Source: Candidatus Fermentibacterota bacterium (GTDB taxonomy: Bacteria; JAFGKV01). Taken from it: a stretch of DNA of 14,835 nucleotides. Under the pieces are notes generated by a model. That model was not told where the DNA came from and did no database searches. It saw nothing but the letters and a program-made list of their open reading frames with translations. A program made the position numbers and the translations under genes. The stretch's first letter is position 1; each line of letters begins with the position of its first letter. Shown here in pieces: positions 1 through 7,587 of the stretch. Location of the stretch: the NCBI GenBank assembly GCA_016928395.1, contig JAFGKV010000229.1, positions 1 to 14,835 on the forward strand, written 5' to 3'.

Positions 1-1
1 G

Positions 2-118
2 GAGCTGGAGACGCGGGGTCTCGCGGTGGAGCATGCTGTGTACAGCCGGGTGCTGCGCAATCTGTTCGAGGGACACGTGACAGGACCGGGGAAGGACGGG
101 TACGATGGGGGTGGGTGA
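2..118 (+). CDS. purN: C-terminal end of probable phosphoribosylglycinamide formyltransferase (partial)
   Basis: An open frame enters from the left edge and stops with TGA at 116-118, giving 38 residues. The visible part contains AVEHAVYSRVLRNLFEG, which resembles the last helix of PurN proteins: the pattern AVEHxxYxxxL near the C-terminus is typical, with AVEHRLYPETL in Bacillus-type PurN as I recall it. PurN transfers a formyl group from 10-formyl-THF to GAR, the third step of purine synthesis. The following gene is purF, a natural partner, on the same strand after a 91-nt gap. The tail beyond the helix is Gly-rich and not conserved. Only the end is visible, so the identification rests on one short motif plus context; another formyltransferase is possible. 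Confidence 0.5.
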   Translation, partial: ELETRGLAVEHAVYSRVLRNLFEGHVTGPGKDGYDGGG

Positions 119-141
119 ACCGGTACGGCTGCTGGCTTTGA

Positions 142-190
142 GCTGTTGACTGTGGACTGTAAGCTGTAAACTGTGAACTGTACGCTCTAG
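142..190. repeat. Degenerate heptanucleotide tandem repeat, 7 units
   Basis: Seven consecutive 7-nt units fit the core RCTGTNN: GCTGTTG at 142, ACTGTGG at 149, ACTGTAA at 156, GCTGTAA at 163, ACTGTGA at 170, ACTGTAC at 177 and a weaker GCTCTAG at 184. The array fills the purN-purF gap and ends ten bases before the purF Shine-Dalgarno sequence. A period of 7 cannot keep a reading frame, so this is non-coding. The same core returns at 14331-14379 and 14698-14771. Confidence 0.8.
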
Positions 191-199
191 ACTACTCCC

Positions 200-204
200 G
201 GAGG
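200..204 (+). promoter_or_regulatory. Shine-Dalgarno site of purF
   Basis: GGAGG ends 5 nt before ATG 210. It fixes the start so that Cys follows Met directly, as needed for the N-terminal nucleophile. Confidence 0.8.
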
Positions 205-209
205 CATCG

Positions 210-1640
210 ATGTGTGGTATACTCGGCATATTCGGGAACGGCAACGTGACGCCAGAGCTCATCCTTGGGCTCACGGCCCTGCAGCATCGGGGGCAGGATT
301 CGGCAGGCATCGTTTCGTTCGACGGGAGCTTCCGGATGAAGAAGGGGTTGGGGTACGTCGATGGGATTTTCGATGAACGTACCCCCGAGGAGGTGCAGGG
401 ATACTGCGGTCTCGGCCATGTCCGCTATGCCACCATCGGGACTCCTGATATCCTCAATGCGCAGCCGTTCGCGGTGAACTACCCCTTCGGCTTGGCCATG
501 GTGCACAACGGCAATGTAATCAACTTCGCCCAGCTGCGGAAGTCGCTGTACGAGGATCATCACCGGCTGCTGGATACGTCCAACGACGTGGCGCTTATCC
601 TCTATACCTTTGCATCGCAACTGGAAATGAAGGATCTCAAGAACCTCACCGTCGATGACATATTCGATACCGTTGAGGCGACCCAGGCCCGGGTCAGAGG
701 GGCCTATTCCGCCATTACGATCATCGCGAACCGGGGCTTTCTCGCCTTCACGGATCCTCACGGGATCAGGCCCATTGTCATGGGCAGGAAGTATACCGAC
801 AAAGGGCTGGTTTACGCCTTCGCCTCGGAGACCACATGTTTTGACTACCTTGGCTTCGAGTTTGTGCGGGATTTGGGCCACGGTGAGGCGGTGTTCATCG
901 ATCAGAACATGCAGGTGCACCAGCGCACCTGTCAGCGGTCCACCCAGGCGTTCTGTGTGTTCGAGTACATCTATTTCTCCAGCGAGGATTCGGTGATACA
1001 CGGCCGCTTGGTGGCCAGCGAGCGGCTCCGTATGGGTAGAACCCTCGCGCGCACCGTGCGTGAGGCAGGAATCCAGCCCGATTTCGTGATGGATGTGCCC
1101 AATTCGGCGTATTTCTTCGCGTCGGGGCTGGCCGAGGAGCTGGGGGTTCCCTATCGGCGGGGTCTGGCCAAGAATCACCATATCGGCCGGTCATTCATCT
1201 CGCCGACCCAGCAAAAGAGGGAGATCATGGTGCGACAGAAGGTGAACCCGCTGAGGGACGTGATCCGGGGTCGCAAGGTCGCCGTGGTGGACGATTCCAT
1301 CGTGAGGGGCACCACGGCGAAGCATCTGGTGCGTCTGCTGAAGTCCAGGGGAGCCAAAGAGGTCTACTTCATCTCCGCCTCCCCACCCATCAAGCACCCC
1401 TGCATCTATGGCATAGATATGTCGGCCAAGGAAGAGATTCTGGCGGCCCACTATGCGCCTGGTGAAATCGCGCACTATATCGGCGCCGATGCAGTGGTCT
1501 ATCAGTCGCTGGAGGATCTGCGAGACCTCTACGCGGACCTGCCCTGTTGTTTCGCGTGCTTTTCGGGGGAGTACCCCACCGGAGTGACCCGTGAGCTTCT
1601 CAACGACATCGAACAGGAGAAGCTGTGCGCCAAGCGATAG
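210..1640 (+). CDS. purF: Amidophosphoribosyltransferase (PurF), Fe-S type, no propeptide
   Basis: This cytosolic enzyme makes 5-phosphoribosylamine from PRPP and glutamine, the committed step of purine synthesis. The 476 residues fit the family. The N-terminal glutaminase domain (about 1-230) starts MCGILG, so Cys2 becomes the nucleophile after Met removal; there is no propeptide as in Bacillus PurF. HVRY at 70-73 and HNGN at 99-102 match the glutamine and oxyanion sites. The phosphoribosyltransferase domain carries the PRPP motif VVDDSIVRGTT near 359-369. Cys249, Cys398, Cys447 and Cys450 (CFAC) sit where the four ligands of the Bacillus-type 4Fe-4S cluster lie, so I infer a cluster-bearing enzyme. 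Its end overlaps guaA by 16 nt. Feedback by purine nucleotides is known for the family. Confidence 0.97.
   Translation: MCGILGIFGNGNVTPELILGLTALQHRGQDSAGIVSFDGSFRMKKGLGYVDGIFDERTPEEVQGYCGLGHVRYATIGTPDILNAQPFAVNYPFGLAMVHNGNVINFAQLRKSLYEDHHRLLDTSNDVALILYTFASQLEMKDLKNLTVDDIFDTVEATQARVRGAYSAITIIANRGFLAFTDPHGIRPIVMGRKYTDKGLVYAFASETTCFDYLGFEFVRDLGHGEAVFIDQNMQVHQRTCQRSTQAFCVFEYIYFSSEDSVIHGRLVASERLRMGRTLARTVREAGIQPDFVMDVPNSAYFFASGLAEELGVPYRRGLAKNHHIGRSFISPTQQKREIMVRQKVNPLRDVIRGRKVAVVDDSIVRGTTAKHLVRLLKSRGAKEVYFISASPPIKHPCIYGIDMSAKEEILAAHYAPGEIAHYIGADAVVYQSLEDLRDLYADLPCCFACFSGEYPTGVTRELLNDIEQEKLCAKR
1615..1620 (+). promoter_or_regulatory. Shine-Dalgarno site of guaA inside purF
   Basis: AGGAGA lies within the last purF codons, 4 nt before GTG 1625. 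It supports the GTG as guaA start and coupled translation of the two genes. Confidence 0.7.
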
Positions 1641-3451
1641 CCTCCATTGCGGTGGTGGATTTCGGCGGTCAGTATACCCATCTCATTTGCCGCGGCATCC
1701 GTAGGGCAGGCTACCGGGCGGATGTGCGGTCTGTGGGCGAATTGGCTGCGGGCGCCCTGGCTGAGTGTGCGGGCATGGTACTTTCCGGCGGACCTGACTC
1801 GGTGCTGGCCTTCGACCTGTCAGCGATTGCCGGGCGAATCCGTGGGTTTCCCAGGCCCGTGCTGGGCATCTGCTACGGCCATCAACTCCTCGCACGTATC
1901 TTTGGCGGGCTGGTGGTGACAGCCTGCGCCCGGGAGTATGGCCTGACGACCATTACCGCCGGCACCGACGCAGTGCTGTTTAGGGGGCTACCGCCGGTGC
2001 AGCGGGTCTGGATGAGTCACGGGGACCATGTGGAGACGGTGCCGCACGGGTTCACGGTGACCGCCTCTACCGATACGGTTCCGGTGGCAGCCATGGAGTC
2101 TGCCGAAGGCCTCATCTACAGTGTCCAGTTCCATCCGGAGGTTGTGCATACGGAGCACGGCGCGGCCATGCTGGGCAACTTCATCCGAGCGTGTCTTGAT
2201 GCGGCGCCCGCCGGCATGGAGGAGCTGTCATGGTCTGCGGATGCGGTGCGGGACGAGATTCTTGGCGCTATCCGAACTCAGGCGGGGGAGCGGCCGCTGT
2301 TGCTTCTGGTATCGGGCGGGGTGGATTCTCTCGTCTGCCTGGGCCTCTGCATCGAAGCGGTGGGGTCAGGCCGAGTCCACGCAGTACACATCGACACCGG
2401 GTTTATGCGAGCGAACGAATCGCGAGAGGTTGCCGAGCATCTTGTCGAGCTCGGGTATCACAACCTCCATGTTGTGGATGCGTCGGATCGCTACTTCTCC
2501 TCGCTGAAAGGGGTCATCAATCCCGAAGAGAAGCGGTCTATCATCGGGAGGCTCTTCGTGGAGGTGCTGCGCGACGCGGTGGAGGCGTTGGGAGTTGGTC
2601 CCGATTGGATGCTGGTGCAGGGAACCATCTACCCCGATCGCATCGAGACAGGGGGAACCGAGCGGGCTGACCGAATCAAGACCCACCATAACCGTGTGTC
2701 ACAGATCCAAGCGCTCATAGATCAGGGGCGAGTCATTGAGCCGCTGGCGGACCTCTACAAGCATGAGGTGCGGCACCTGGGTGTGCTTTTGGGCCTGCCG
2801 CCGCATTTGGTTCAGCGCCAGCCCTTCCCGGGCCCCGGGCTGGCCGTCAGAGTTGTCTGCTCGGATACGGCGATTCCTCTCTCTGGGTTTGACCGAGAGC
2901 AGGCATCCCTGTCCGGGCTCATCGGGCCTGATCTTGACGGCCTGGTGCTGCCCGTACGCAGCGTGGGCGTGCAGGGTGATGCCCGAACCTATTGCCATCC
3001 TGCGATGGTCTGGTACCGGGATCGCCGCAGCAGGCCAGACTGGCAGGTGCTTAAGGCCGTGGCCGCACGGATCGTCAATGCGCTGAGCACCGTGAACCGG
3101 GTCGTATGGTCGGCACGGCCTGCAGGCCATGTGTCGTTGGGAGTGTGCATGCTGGATCGGCGCCGCATCGACCTTCTGCAGGAGGTGGATGCGGCGGCCC
3201 GGGATGCGGCGGCCGGTGAGCGCGGAATCTGGCAGATGCCGGTGGTTGCCCTGCCCCTGTTCGACCATGAAGGGAATCAGGCCTTTGTGCTGCGGCCTGT
3301 GTCGTCTCGGGATGCCATGACCGCCGACGTGTTCGCGATGGACCCGGCAGTGTTCGAGGCCCTCAGGGCCCGGTTACAGGCCATCGAGGGCGTGGGCCCC
3401 ATTCTCTACGATCTTACCACCAAGCCTCCGGGGACCATCGAATGGGAGTAG
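1625..3451 (+). CDS. guaA: GMP synthase (glutamine-hydrolysing), long form
   Basis: GuaA converts XMP to GMP using ATP and glutamine. The start is GTG 1625, 16 nt inside purF. The class I glutamine amidotransferase domain (about 6-190) has Cys83 in GICYGHQ and His170/Glu172 in QFHPEV. The ATP pyrophosphatase domain has the P-loop SGGVDS at 230-235 and the typical IKTHHN motif. The C-terminus has PFPGPGLAVRV, VRSVGVQGD and the ending YDLTTKPPGTIEWE. At 608 residues it exceeds the usual bacterial 510-525. The extra 80 or so residues lie between VRSVGVQGD and the end and resemble human GMPS, which has an extended dimerisation region (compare PDWQVLK here with PDWESLI, and NRVVW with NRVVY, recalled from memory). 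I therefore call it the long form. The stop overlaps pyrC by 10 nt. Confidence 0.96.
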   Translation: MRQAIASIAVVDFGGQYTHLICRGIRRAGYRADVRSVGELAAGALAECAGMVLSGGPDSVLAFDLSAIAGRIRGFPRPVLGICYGHQLLARIFGGLVVTACAREYGLTTITAGTDAVLFRGLPPVQRVWMSHGDHVETVPHGFTVTASTDTVPVAAMESAEGLIYSVQFHPEVVHTEHGAAMLGNFIRACLDAAPAGMEELSWSADAVRDEILGAIRTQAGERPLLLLVSGGVDSLVCLGLCIEAVGSGRVHAVHIDTGFMRANESREVAEHLVELGYHNLHVVDASDRYFSSLKGVINPEEKRSIIGRLFVEVLRDAVEALGVGPDWMLVQGTIYPDRIETGGTERADRIKTHHNRVSQIQALIDQGRVIEPLADLYKHEVRHLGVLLGLPPHLVQRQPFPGPGLAVRVVCSDTAIPLSGFDREQASLSGLIGPDLDGLVLPVRSVGVQGDARTYCHPAMVWYRDRRSRPDWQVLKAVAARIVNALSTVNRVVWSARPAGHVSLGVCMLDRRRIDLLQEVDAAARDAAAGERGIWQMPVVALPLFDHEGNQAFVLRPVSSRDAMTADVFAMDPAVFEALRARLQAIEGVGPILYDLTTKPPGTIEWE

Positions 3452-4722
3452 ACCTGCTAATCCGCGATGCGCGATGGCTTCAGCCGGATGGGAGCTTCGC
3501 CATGGGGCATCTCCTGGCGCGCGGGGGCAGGATCCGCCATCTGCGGCTCGACGATAGTCTGCCTCAGGGTGTACCTGCGATCGAGGCTCGTGGCCTGCTG
3601 GTACTACCCGGAGCCATCGACGCCCACACCCATTTCCGGCAGCCCGGGCAGGCCTACAAGGAGGGTATCCGCAACGGCACGCGGGCGGCGCTCAAGGGCG
3701 GTGTCACCACCGTACTGGATATGCCGAACACTGTACCCCCCTGCACCAGCACGGCCCGCCTGAGGCGGAAGCGCGACCTCTTTGCGACACACTCCCTGGT
3801 GAACTGGGGGCTGCACGTCCTGGCTCTGCCAGGGAAGGCCCCGCCGGAACTGCCCTACGCCTTCGGCAAGATCTACATGGCACAATCGAGCAGGGCGCCT
3901 GCGGTGGCCCCACGCGCCCTGGGGCGTGTTCTTGCCGGATGGCCCCGGGTCATGGTGCATGCGGAAGATGAGACTGCGTTCCCGCCTCTGGCGCCCACCG
4001 CGCCGCATCACCAGCGGCGGCCCCGGGCCGCCATTACCCGGGCATTGGAGGCAATGAGCGCCGCGTTGGACGCGGGCGGCACTAATGCGCAGTCGAGGAT
4101 CGTCGTATGCCATGTGTCCACCGCCGACGAGGTGGCTTGGATTCGGGACCGTAAGGCCCGGGGTTTCGATGTATGGGGCGAGACATGCCCTCACTACTGC
4201 CTGCTGACCCACAATGACTACCTTCGGCATGGCTCTCGGCTGCAGGTCAACCCACCGCTGCGGGACGAACGTGACAGACGGGCGATCCTTGAAGGCGTGG
4301 CCAGTGGTGACATCGACTTCATCTCCAGCGATCATGCGCCTCACACCCCGAGGGAGAAGGCCTCATCCCACCCGCCGTCCGGGATTCCCGGGATCGAGTG
4401 GCTGGTGCCCGCCATGCTGCACCTGGTGAGCCAGGGAGTCATTTCGTGGAAGCGGCTGCATGAGGTCATGTGCGCCTCACAGTCGGCCTGCTTCTGTGTT
4501 CGGCATCGGGATGGTCTTCTGCCGGGCAATGTCGCCGATATGGTGGTGGTCAGTCCATCCGCCGGGAGCCCCGTCGTGCCGATCGTCACCAGAGCGCACT
4601 ACGATCCCTTCGATGGCGTGCCTCTGGGATGGACGGTGCACGCCACCATCGTGAATGGCAGTATCATGTACCGCGACGGAGTGGTCGCAGGTTCTGCACG
4701 AGGCAGGGAGGTCGTATCGTGA
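3442..4722 (+). CDS. pyrC: Dihydroorotase (PyrC), metal-dependent amidohydrolase
   Basis: PyrC cyclises carbamoyl-aspartate to dihydroorotate, the third step of UMP synthesis. The 426 residues fit the longer amidohydrolase-type dihydroorotases. Metal ligands are recognisable: His62 and His64 in DAHTHFRQPG, Lys143 in GKIYMAQSS (the position of the carbamylated lysine in this family), His173 in VHAED, His224 in CHVST and the catalytic Asp297 in SSDHAPH. The substrate-binding MPNT is also present. With all ligands intact this should be an active enzyme rather than the inactive PyrC-like partner found in some bacteria. ATG 3442 lies inside the last codons of guaA; no strong Shine-Dalgarno is visible, so translation probably depends on re-initiation. 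The stop shares four bases with the pyrE start. Confidence 0.95.
   Translation: MGVDLLIRDARWLQPDGSFAMGHLLARGGRIRHLRLDDSLPQGVPAIEARGLLVLPGAIDAHTHFRQPGQAYKEGIRNGTRAALKGGVTTVLDMPNTVPPCTSTARLRRKRDLFATHSLVNWGLHVLALPGKAPPELPYAFGKIYMAQSSRAPAVAPRALGRVLAGWPRVMVHAEDETAFPPLAPTAPHHQRRPRAAITRALEAMSAALDAGGTNAQSRIVVCHVSTADEVAWIRDRKARGFDVWGETCPHYCLLTHNDYLRHGSRLQVNPPLRDERDRRAILEGVASGDIDFISSDHAPHTPREKASSHPPSGIPGIEWLVPAMLHLVSQGVISWKRLHEVMCASQSACFCVRHRDGLLPGNVADMVVVSPSAGSPVVPIVTRAHYDPFDGVPLGWTVHATIVNGSIMYRDGVVAGSARGREVVS
4706..4711 (+). promoter_or_regulatory. Shine-Dalgarno site deciding the pyrE start
   Basis: GGGAGG lies 7 nt before GTG 4719. This picks the short GTG start over an upstream in-frame ATG at 4470 that would run through pyrC. 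Confidence 0.75.
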
Positions 4723-5342
4723 CTCAATCCAAGGCGGATTTCCTCGATTTTCTCGTACAGCAGGGCGCATTGCGGTTCGGGGAGTTCACGTTGAAGTCCG
4801 GAGGACGCTCGCCGTTTTTCGTCGACTTGGGGCAGATCTGTACAGGAGATTCGCTGTGGCGCCTCGGTGAGTTCCTGGCTGATGCCGTGGTGAACAATTA
4901 CGGTGCGGTGGATGTCCTGTACGGGCCGCCCTACAAGGCCATCCCTATGATCGCTGCTGCGGCCATCGCTTTACGGCAGCGCACGGGCAAGGATGTCGGG
5001 GTCTGCTATTCCCGCAAGGAGGCCAAGGAACACGGCGAGCGGGGAACCCTCGTCGGGATGCTGCCCGGTCCTGAAGCACGGATCCTCGTGGTGGACGATG
5101 TATTCACCACGGGAGCGACCAAGCTGGAGGCCCTGGAGACCCTGGAAGAGGCCGGCGGCGTTCGGGCCACCGGGATTCTCGTCTCCGTGGATAGGCGAAC
5201 CCAGGGACAGGATGCCGGCATCGGCGACATCCCACTGACCGCGCTGGTCCATCTCGGCGACATCGTTGACTACATGGAACAGGTCGGTGACAGCCGGGCT
5301 CATCTCGTTCGAGGATTCTGGGAGAATCAGTATGGACCATAA
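4719..5342 (+). CDS. pyrE: Orotate phosphoribosyltransferase (PyrE)
   Basis: PyrE joins orotate and PRPP to OMP. From GTG 4719 the product has 207 residues, near the usual 205-215. The N-terminal segment FTLKSGGRSPFFVDLG matches the orotate-binding region. YGPPYKAIPM corresponds to the usual GPAYKGIPL. RKEAKEHGERGTLVG is the flexible catalytic loop. The PRPP motif VVDDVFTTGAT lies at about 124-134. The start overlaps the pyrC stop as GTGA, and the gene's end overlaps pyrF by 11 nt. The frame is open far upstream, but that extension is a shadow of pyrC with none of the family's residues. Confidence 0.96.
   Translation: MTQSKADFLDFLVQQGALRFGEFTLKSGGRSPFFVDLGQICTGDSLWRLGEFLADAVVNNYGAVDVLYGPPYKAIPMIAAAAIALRQRTGKDVGVCYSRKEAKEHGERGTLVGMLPGPEARILVVDDVFTTGATKLEALETLEEAGGVRATGILVSVDRRTQGQDAGIGDIPLTALVHLGDIVDYMEQVGDSRAHLVRGFWENQYGP
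5320..5325 (+). promoter_or_regulatory. Shine-Dalgarno site deciding the pyrF start
   Basis: GGGAGA lies 6 nt before ATG 5332. This start places the conserved IPALD strand near the N-terminus and is preferred over the in-frame ATG at 5266. Confidence 0.7.
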
Positions 5343-6027
5343 AGATTTCCGCCTCATTCCCGCGTTGGATACGACGGATCTGTCTGCGGCCGCGCGCCTG
5401 GTCTCGGCCGTGGGGGAGGCGCAGGCGGTGTACGGCTTCAAGGTCGGGTTCGGGCTGGGGCTGGCCCACGGTCTTCCCAGGGTGGTGGAGGCCATCAGGA
5501 AGAGCTCGGCGAAGCCAATACTCTACGACCATCAGAAGGCGGGCACCGATATCCCCGATACTGGGCGGCTCTTTGCCGAGACGCTCCGGGGCGCAGGAGT
5601 TGATGAGGCCATTCTGTTCCCCCATGCCGGGCCTGCCGTGCTCGCCGCCTGGGTAGCTGCCTGCAGCGAGGCCGGGCTCAAGGTGATCGTCGGCGGTCTC
5701 ATGACCCATAGAGGCTATGTGCGTTCCGAAGGAGGGTTTCTCGCCGACGAGGCGATCCCCGAGATCTACCGCCTCGCGCATCGGGAAGGAGTGCGGGCGT
5801 TCGTGGTACCCTTGACCAAACCTGCGGCCACCCGCCTCTTGGTCCGAGAACTGGATCTTGGGGCATGTGAGTTCTACTCGCCCGGGTATGGCGCTCAGGG
5901 AGGAGACCCCGGCGCGTTTGATTTTATTCGGCGCCACTACGTCATAGTCGGGCGTTCGCTCCTCAAGGCGCCCGATCCTTTGCACTACGTTCAGGAGGTG
6001 AGTGATGCGCTGGCGAGGTGCCCATGA
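5332..6027 (+). CDS. pyrF: Orotidine 5'-phosphate decarboxylase (PyrF) with variant catalytic motif
   Basis: PyrF decarboxylates OMP to UMP, the last step of the pathway. The 231-residue protein is a plausible single TIM barrel. IPALD is strand 1 and Lys37 in GFKVGF is the first catalytic lysine. SPGYGAQGGDPG is the phosphate loop seen in archaeal-type enzymes, and Arg208 in IVGRS also binds phosphate. The central motif is odd. The family normally has DxKxxDI, whereas here it reads DHQKAGTDIPDT, with Asp66, Lys69 and Asp73, one extra residue in each gap. All charged residues are present, and the position between pyrE and pyrB supports the function. The start lies in the end of pyrE and the stop overlaps pyrB as ATGA. 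A different decarboxylase of the same superfamily is unlikely but not excluded. Confidence 0.88.
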   Translation: MDHKDFRLIPALDTTDLSAAARLVSAVGEAQAVYGFKVGFGLGLAHGLPRVVEAIRKSSAKPILYDHQKAGTDIPDTGRLFAETLRGAGVDEAILFPHAGPAVLAAWVAACSEAGLKVIVGGLMTHRGYVRSEGGFLADEAIPEIYRLAHREGVRAFVVPLTKPAATRLLVRELDLGACEFYSPGYGAQGGDPGAFDFIRRHYVIVGRSLLKAPDPLHYVQEVSDALARCP

Positions 6028-6947
6028 AGCGTGATTTGATCTCTCTTGACGACCTGAGCCTGGAGGATATCAGGGGGTACCTCGATCTGGCTACCCATTT
6101 GGAGACAGTACCTGACGAGCGCAAACTCACCCGCCTGCCCGGCGCCATCATGATGACCATGTTCTACGAGCCCAGCACGCGGACCCGGCTGAGTTTCGAG
6201 GCGGCGATGTGTCGCCTGGGCGGCCGGGCCATCGGTTTTGCCGCCGCCGACGCGACGTCGGTCGCCAAGGGCGAATCGTTGGTGGATACGGTGCGTACGG
6301 TGGAGAACTATGCCGACATTCTGGTGATACGGCACCCCAAGGAGGGCACCGCCCGGGTCGCAGGCGAGATCAGCTTGCTCCCGGTGATCAATGCGGGAGA
6401 CGGCGCCAATCAACATCCCAGCCAGACTCTGCTGGATCTGTACACCATCCAGAGGTTGTTCGGGCGTATCGGCAATCTGAAAATCGCCTTCGTGGGCGAT
6501 CTGAAGTACTCCCGGACGGTACACTCTCTGATCCGCGCCCTTATCAAGTTCAGCCATCTGGACTTCGTGCTGGTGTCTCCGGAGAGTCTTCGGCTGCCCA
6601 CGTATCTGGTTCCCCCACCGGAGCAATGCATGGACGTGACCTTTCGCGAGACCCAGAGCCTGGAGGAGGCGATCCAGTCGTGTGATCTGGTGTACATGAC
6701 CCGGGTGCAACGGGAACGATTCCCCGATTCCCTGGAGTTTGAGCGGGTGAAGGATGCCTACTGCCTCGATGCCGACATCCTGCAAGGGGCGCCCTCCCAT
6801 CTGCGCATTATGCACCCGTTGCCCCGCGTGAACGAGATCGCCTACAGCGTCGATAGAACCACCTATGCCAGCTATTTTACTCAGGTGAGGAACGGCCTGA
6901 TCATGCGACAGGCCATCCTGCTGACGCTTCTGGGGGTTGCGCCATGA
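6024..6947 (+). CDS. pyrB: Aspartate carbamoyltransferase catalytic subunit (PyrB)
   Basis: PyrB condenses carbamoyl phosphate and aspartate, the first committed pyrimidine step. The 307 residues match the family (E. coli about 310). Carbamoyl phosphate binding residues are seen in STRTR (51-55), Lys82 in VAKGES and His131 in NQHPSQTLLD. Aspartate-site residues are in MTRVQRERF and MHPLPRVNEI. I chose ATG 6024, which overlaps the pyrF stop as ATGA and has GAGG 6 nt upstream. GTG 6018, two codons earlier, has no room for a ribosome site. The E. coli-like sequence and the pyrI gene directly after it indicate a class B holoenzyme of catalytic trimers and regulatory dimers. Confidence 0.97.
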   Translation: MKRDLISLDDLSLEDIRGYLDLATHLETVPDERKLTRLPGAIMMTMFYEPSTRTRLSFEAAMCRLGGRAIGFAAADATSVAKGESLVDTVRTVENYADILVIRHPKEGTARVAGEISLLPVINAGDGANQHPSQTLLDLYTIQRLFGRIGNLKIAFVGDLKYSRTVHSLIRALIKFSHLDFVLVSPESLRLPTYLVPPPEQCMDVTFRETQSLEEAIQSCDLVYMTRVQRERFPDSLEFERVKDAYCLDADILQGAPSHLRIMHPLPRVNEIAYSVDRTTYASYFTQVRNGLIMRQAILLTLLGVAP

Positions 6948-7420
6948 GCGACACGGATCGTGTGCTGCTGATACCCAAGATCGACAATGGCATCGTCATC
7001 GATCACATCCCTCCCGGTTTCGGGATCGCCATTCTGGAGATCATCCGGAGGGATCCCGCCATGCGGGATGTCGTCGTGACCCTTGGCCTGAACTACCACA
7101 GCAGCAAGATGGGCAAGAAAGATCTCATCAAGCTGTGGCTCGATGAACTGTCGCCGCGAGTGGTGCAGCACATCTCGCTGGTCTGCCCCGGGATCACGAT
7201 CAAGAAGATCACGAACTACGAGGTGGAGCGCCGGTATGTCATCAGGCCGCCACAGTCTGCCCGCAATCTCCTGCGCTGTCTCAATCCCAGTTGTGTGACC
7301 AATACGGAGCCCAATGTCGACACCAACTTCACCATGGTCGATGAGGAGAAGAAGAAGCTCAAATGCATGTACTGCGAACGTGTCTTTTCTCTGAAGGATC
7401 TCAAGCCAATCATCCCGTGA
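6944..7420 (+). CDS. pyrI: Aspartate carbamoyltransferase regulatory subunit (PyrI)
   Basis: PyrI binds CTP/ATP and transmits allosteric control to PyrB. The 158 residues match the usual 150-155. The N-terminal allosteric domain contains NGIVIDHIP (Asp20-His21, equivalent to the nucleotide-binding Asp19-His20 of E. coli), GLNYHSSKMGKKDLIK and ITNYEV. E. coli Lys94 seems replaced by Arg in NYEVERR. The zinc domain has Cys112, Cys117, Cys141 and Cys144, giving the spacing CX4C-X23-CX2C, identical to E. coli PyrI, so contact with PyrB should be preserved. The start overlaps the pyrB stop as ATGA. I infer CTP feedback inhibition of the pathway. Confidence 0.97.
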   Translation: MSDTDRVLLIPKIDNGIVIDHIPPGFGIAILEIIRRDPAMRDVVVTLGLNYHSSKMGKKDLIKLWLDELSPRVVQHISLVCPGITIKKITNYEVERRYVIRPPQSARNLLRCLNPSCVTNTEPNVDTNFTMVDEEKKKLKCMYCERVFSLKDLKPIIP

Positions 7421-7483
7421 CGCTGATCGGGATGGGGTGGCGCGCCGCAGGGGCCGACGCAGTGGGCATTATGGGCCGTGACC

Positions 7484-7513
7484 ATGGACTATTCTACCAT
7501 TAGAATAGTCCAT
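7484..7513. repeat. Perfect 13-bp inverted repeat in the pyrI-pyrD gap
   Basis: The left arm ATGGACTATTCTA (7484-7496) and right arm TAGAATAGTCCAT (7501-7513) are exact reverse complements around a CCAT loop. It is AT-rich (9 of 13 bases per arm) in a GC-rich gap. No run of T follows on either strand, so it does not look like an intrinsic terminator. It may be an operator, an RNA structure that adjusts pyrDK expression, or a processing site. The rest of the gap (7421-7587) shows only a weak CGGCC/GGCCG hairpin at 7567-7582. Confidence 0.85.
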
Positions 7514-7587
7514 CCTGCACCATTTCTGACCGCGGTGGGTCTCTGTCGGGCGCGCCGAGGGTTGGTCGGCCGTGTGAGGCCGTCGGG

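Noticed and set aside
146-170. Promoter for purF using TTGACT at 146
   Set aside because: TTGACT arises from the heptamer repeat and no acceptable -10 lies 16-18 nt downstream.
192-1181. Long minus-strand open frame opposite purF
   Set aside because: It is fully antisense to a conserved enzyme, has no family motif, and is explained by high-GC codon bias.
4470-4718. Extended N-terminus for pyrE
   Set aside because: The extension reads pyrC in another frame. GTG 4719 with GGGAGG gives the normal family length.
5266-5331. Longer pyrF from an upstream ATG
   Set aside because: It adds 22 residues coded by pyrE's end before the conserved first strand, and ATG 5332 has a better ribosome site.
7484-7513. 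Intrinsic terminator after pyrI
   Set aside because: The stem is AT-rich and no T tract follows on either strand.
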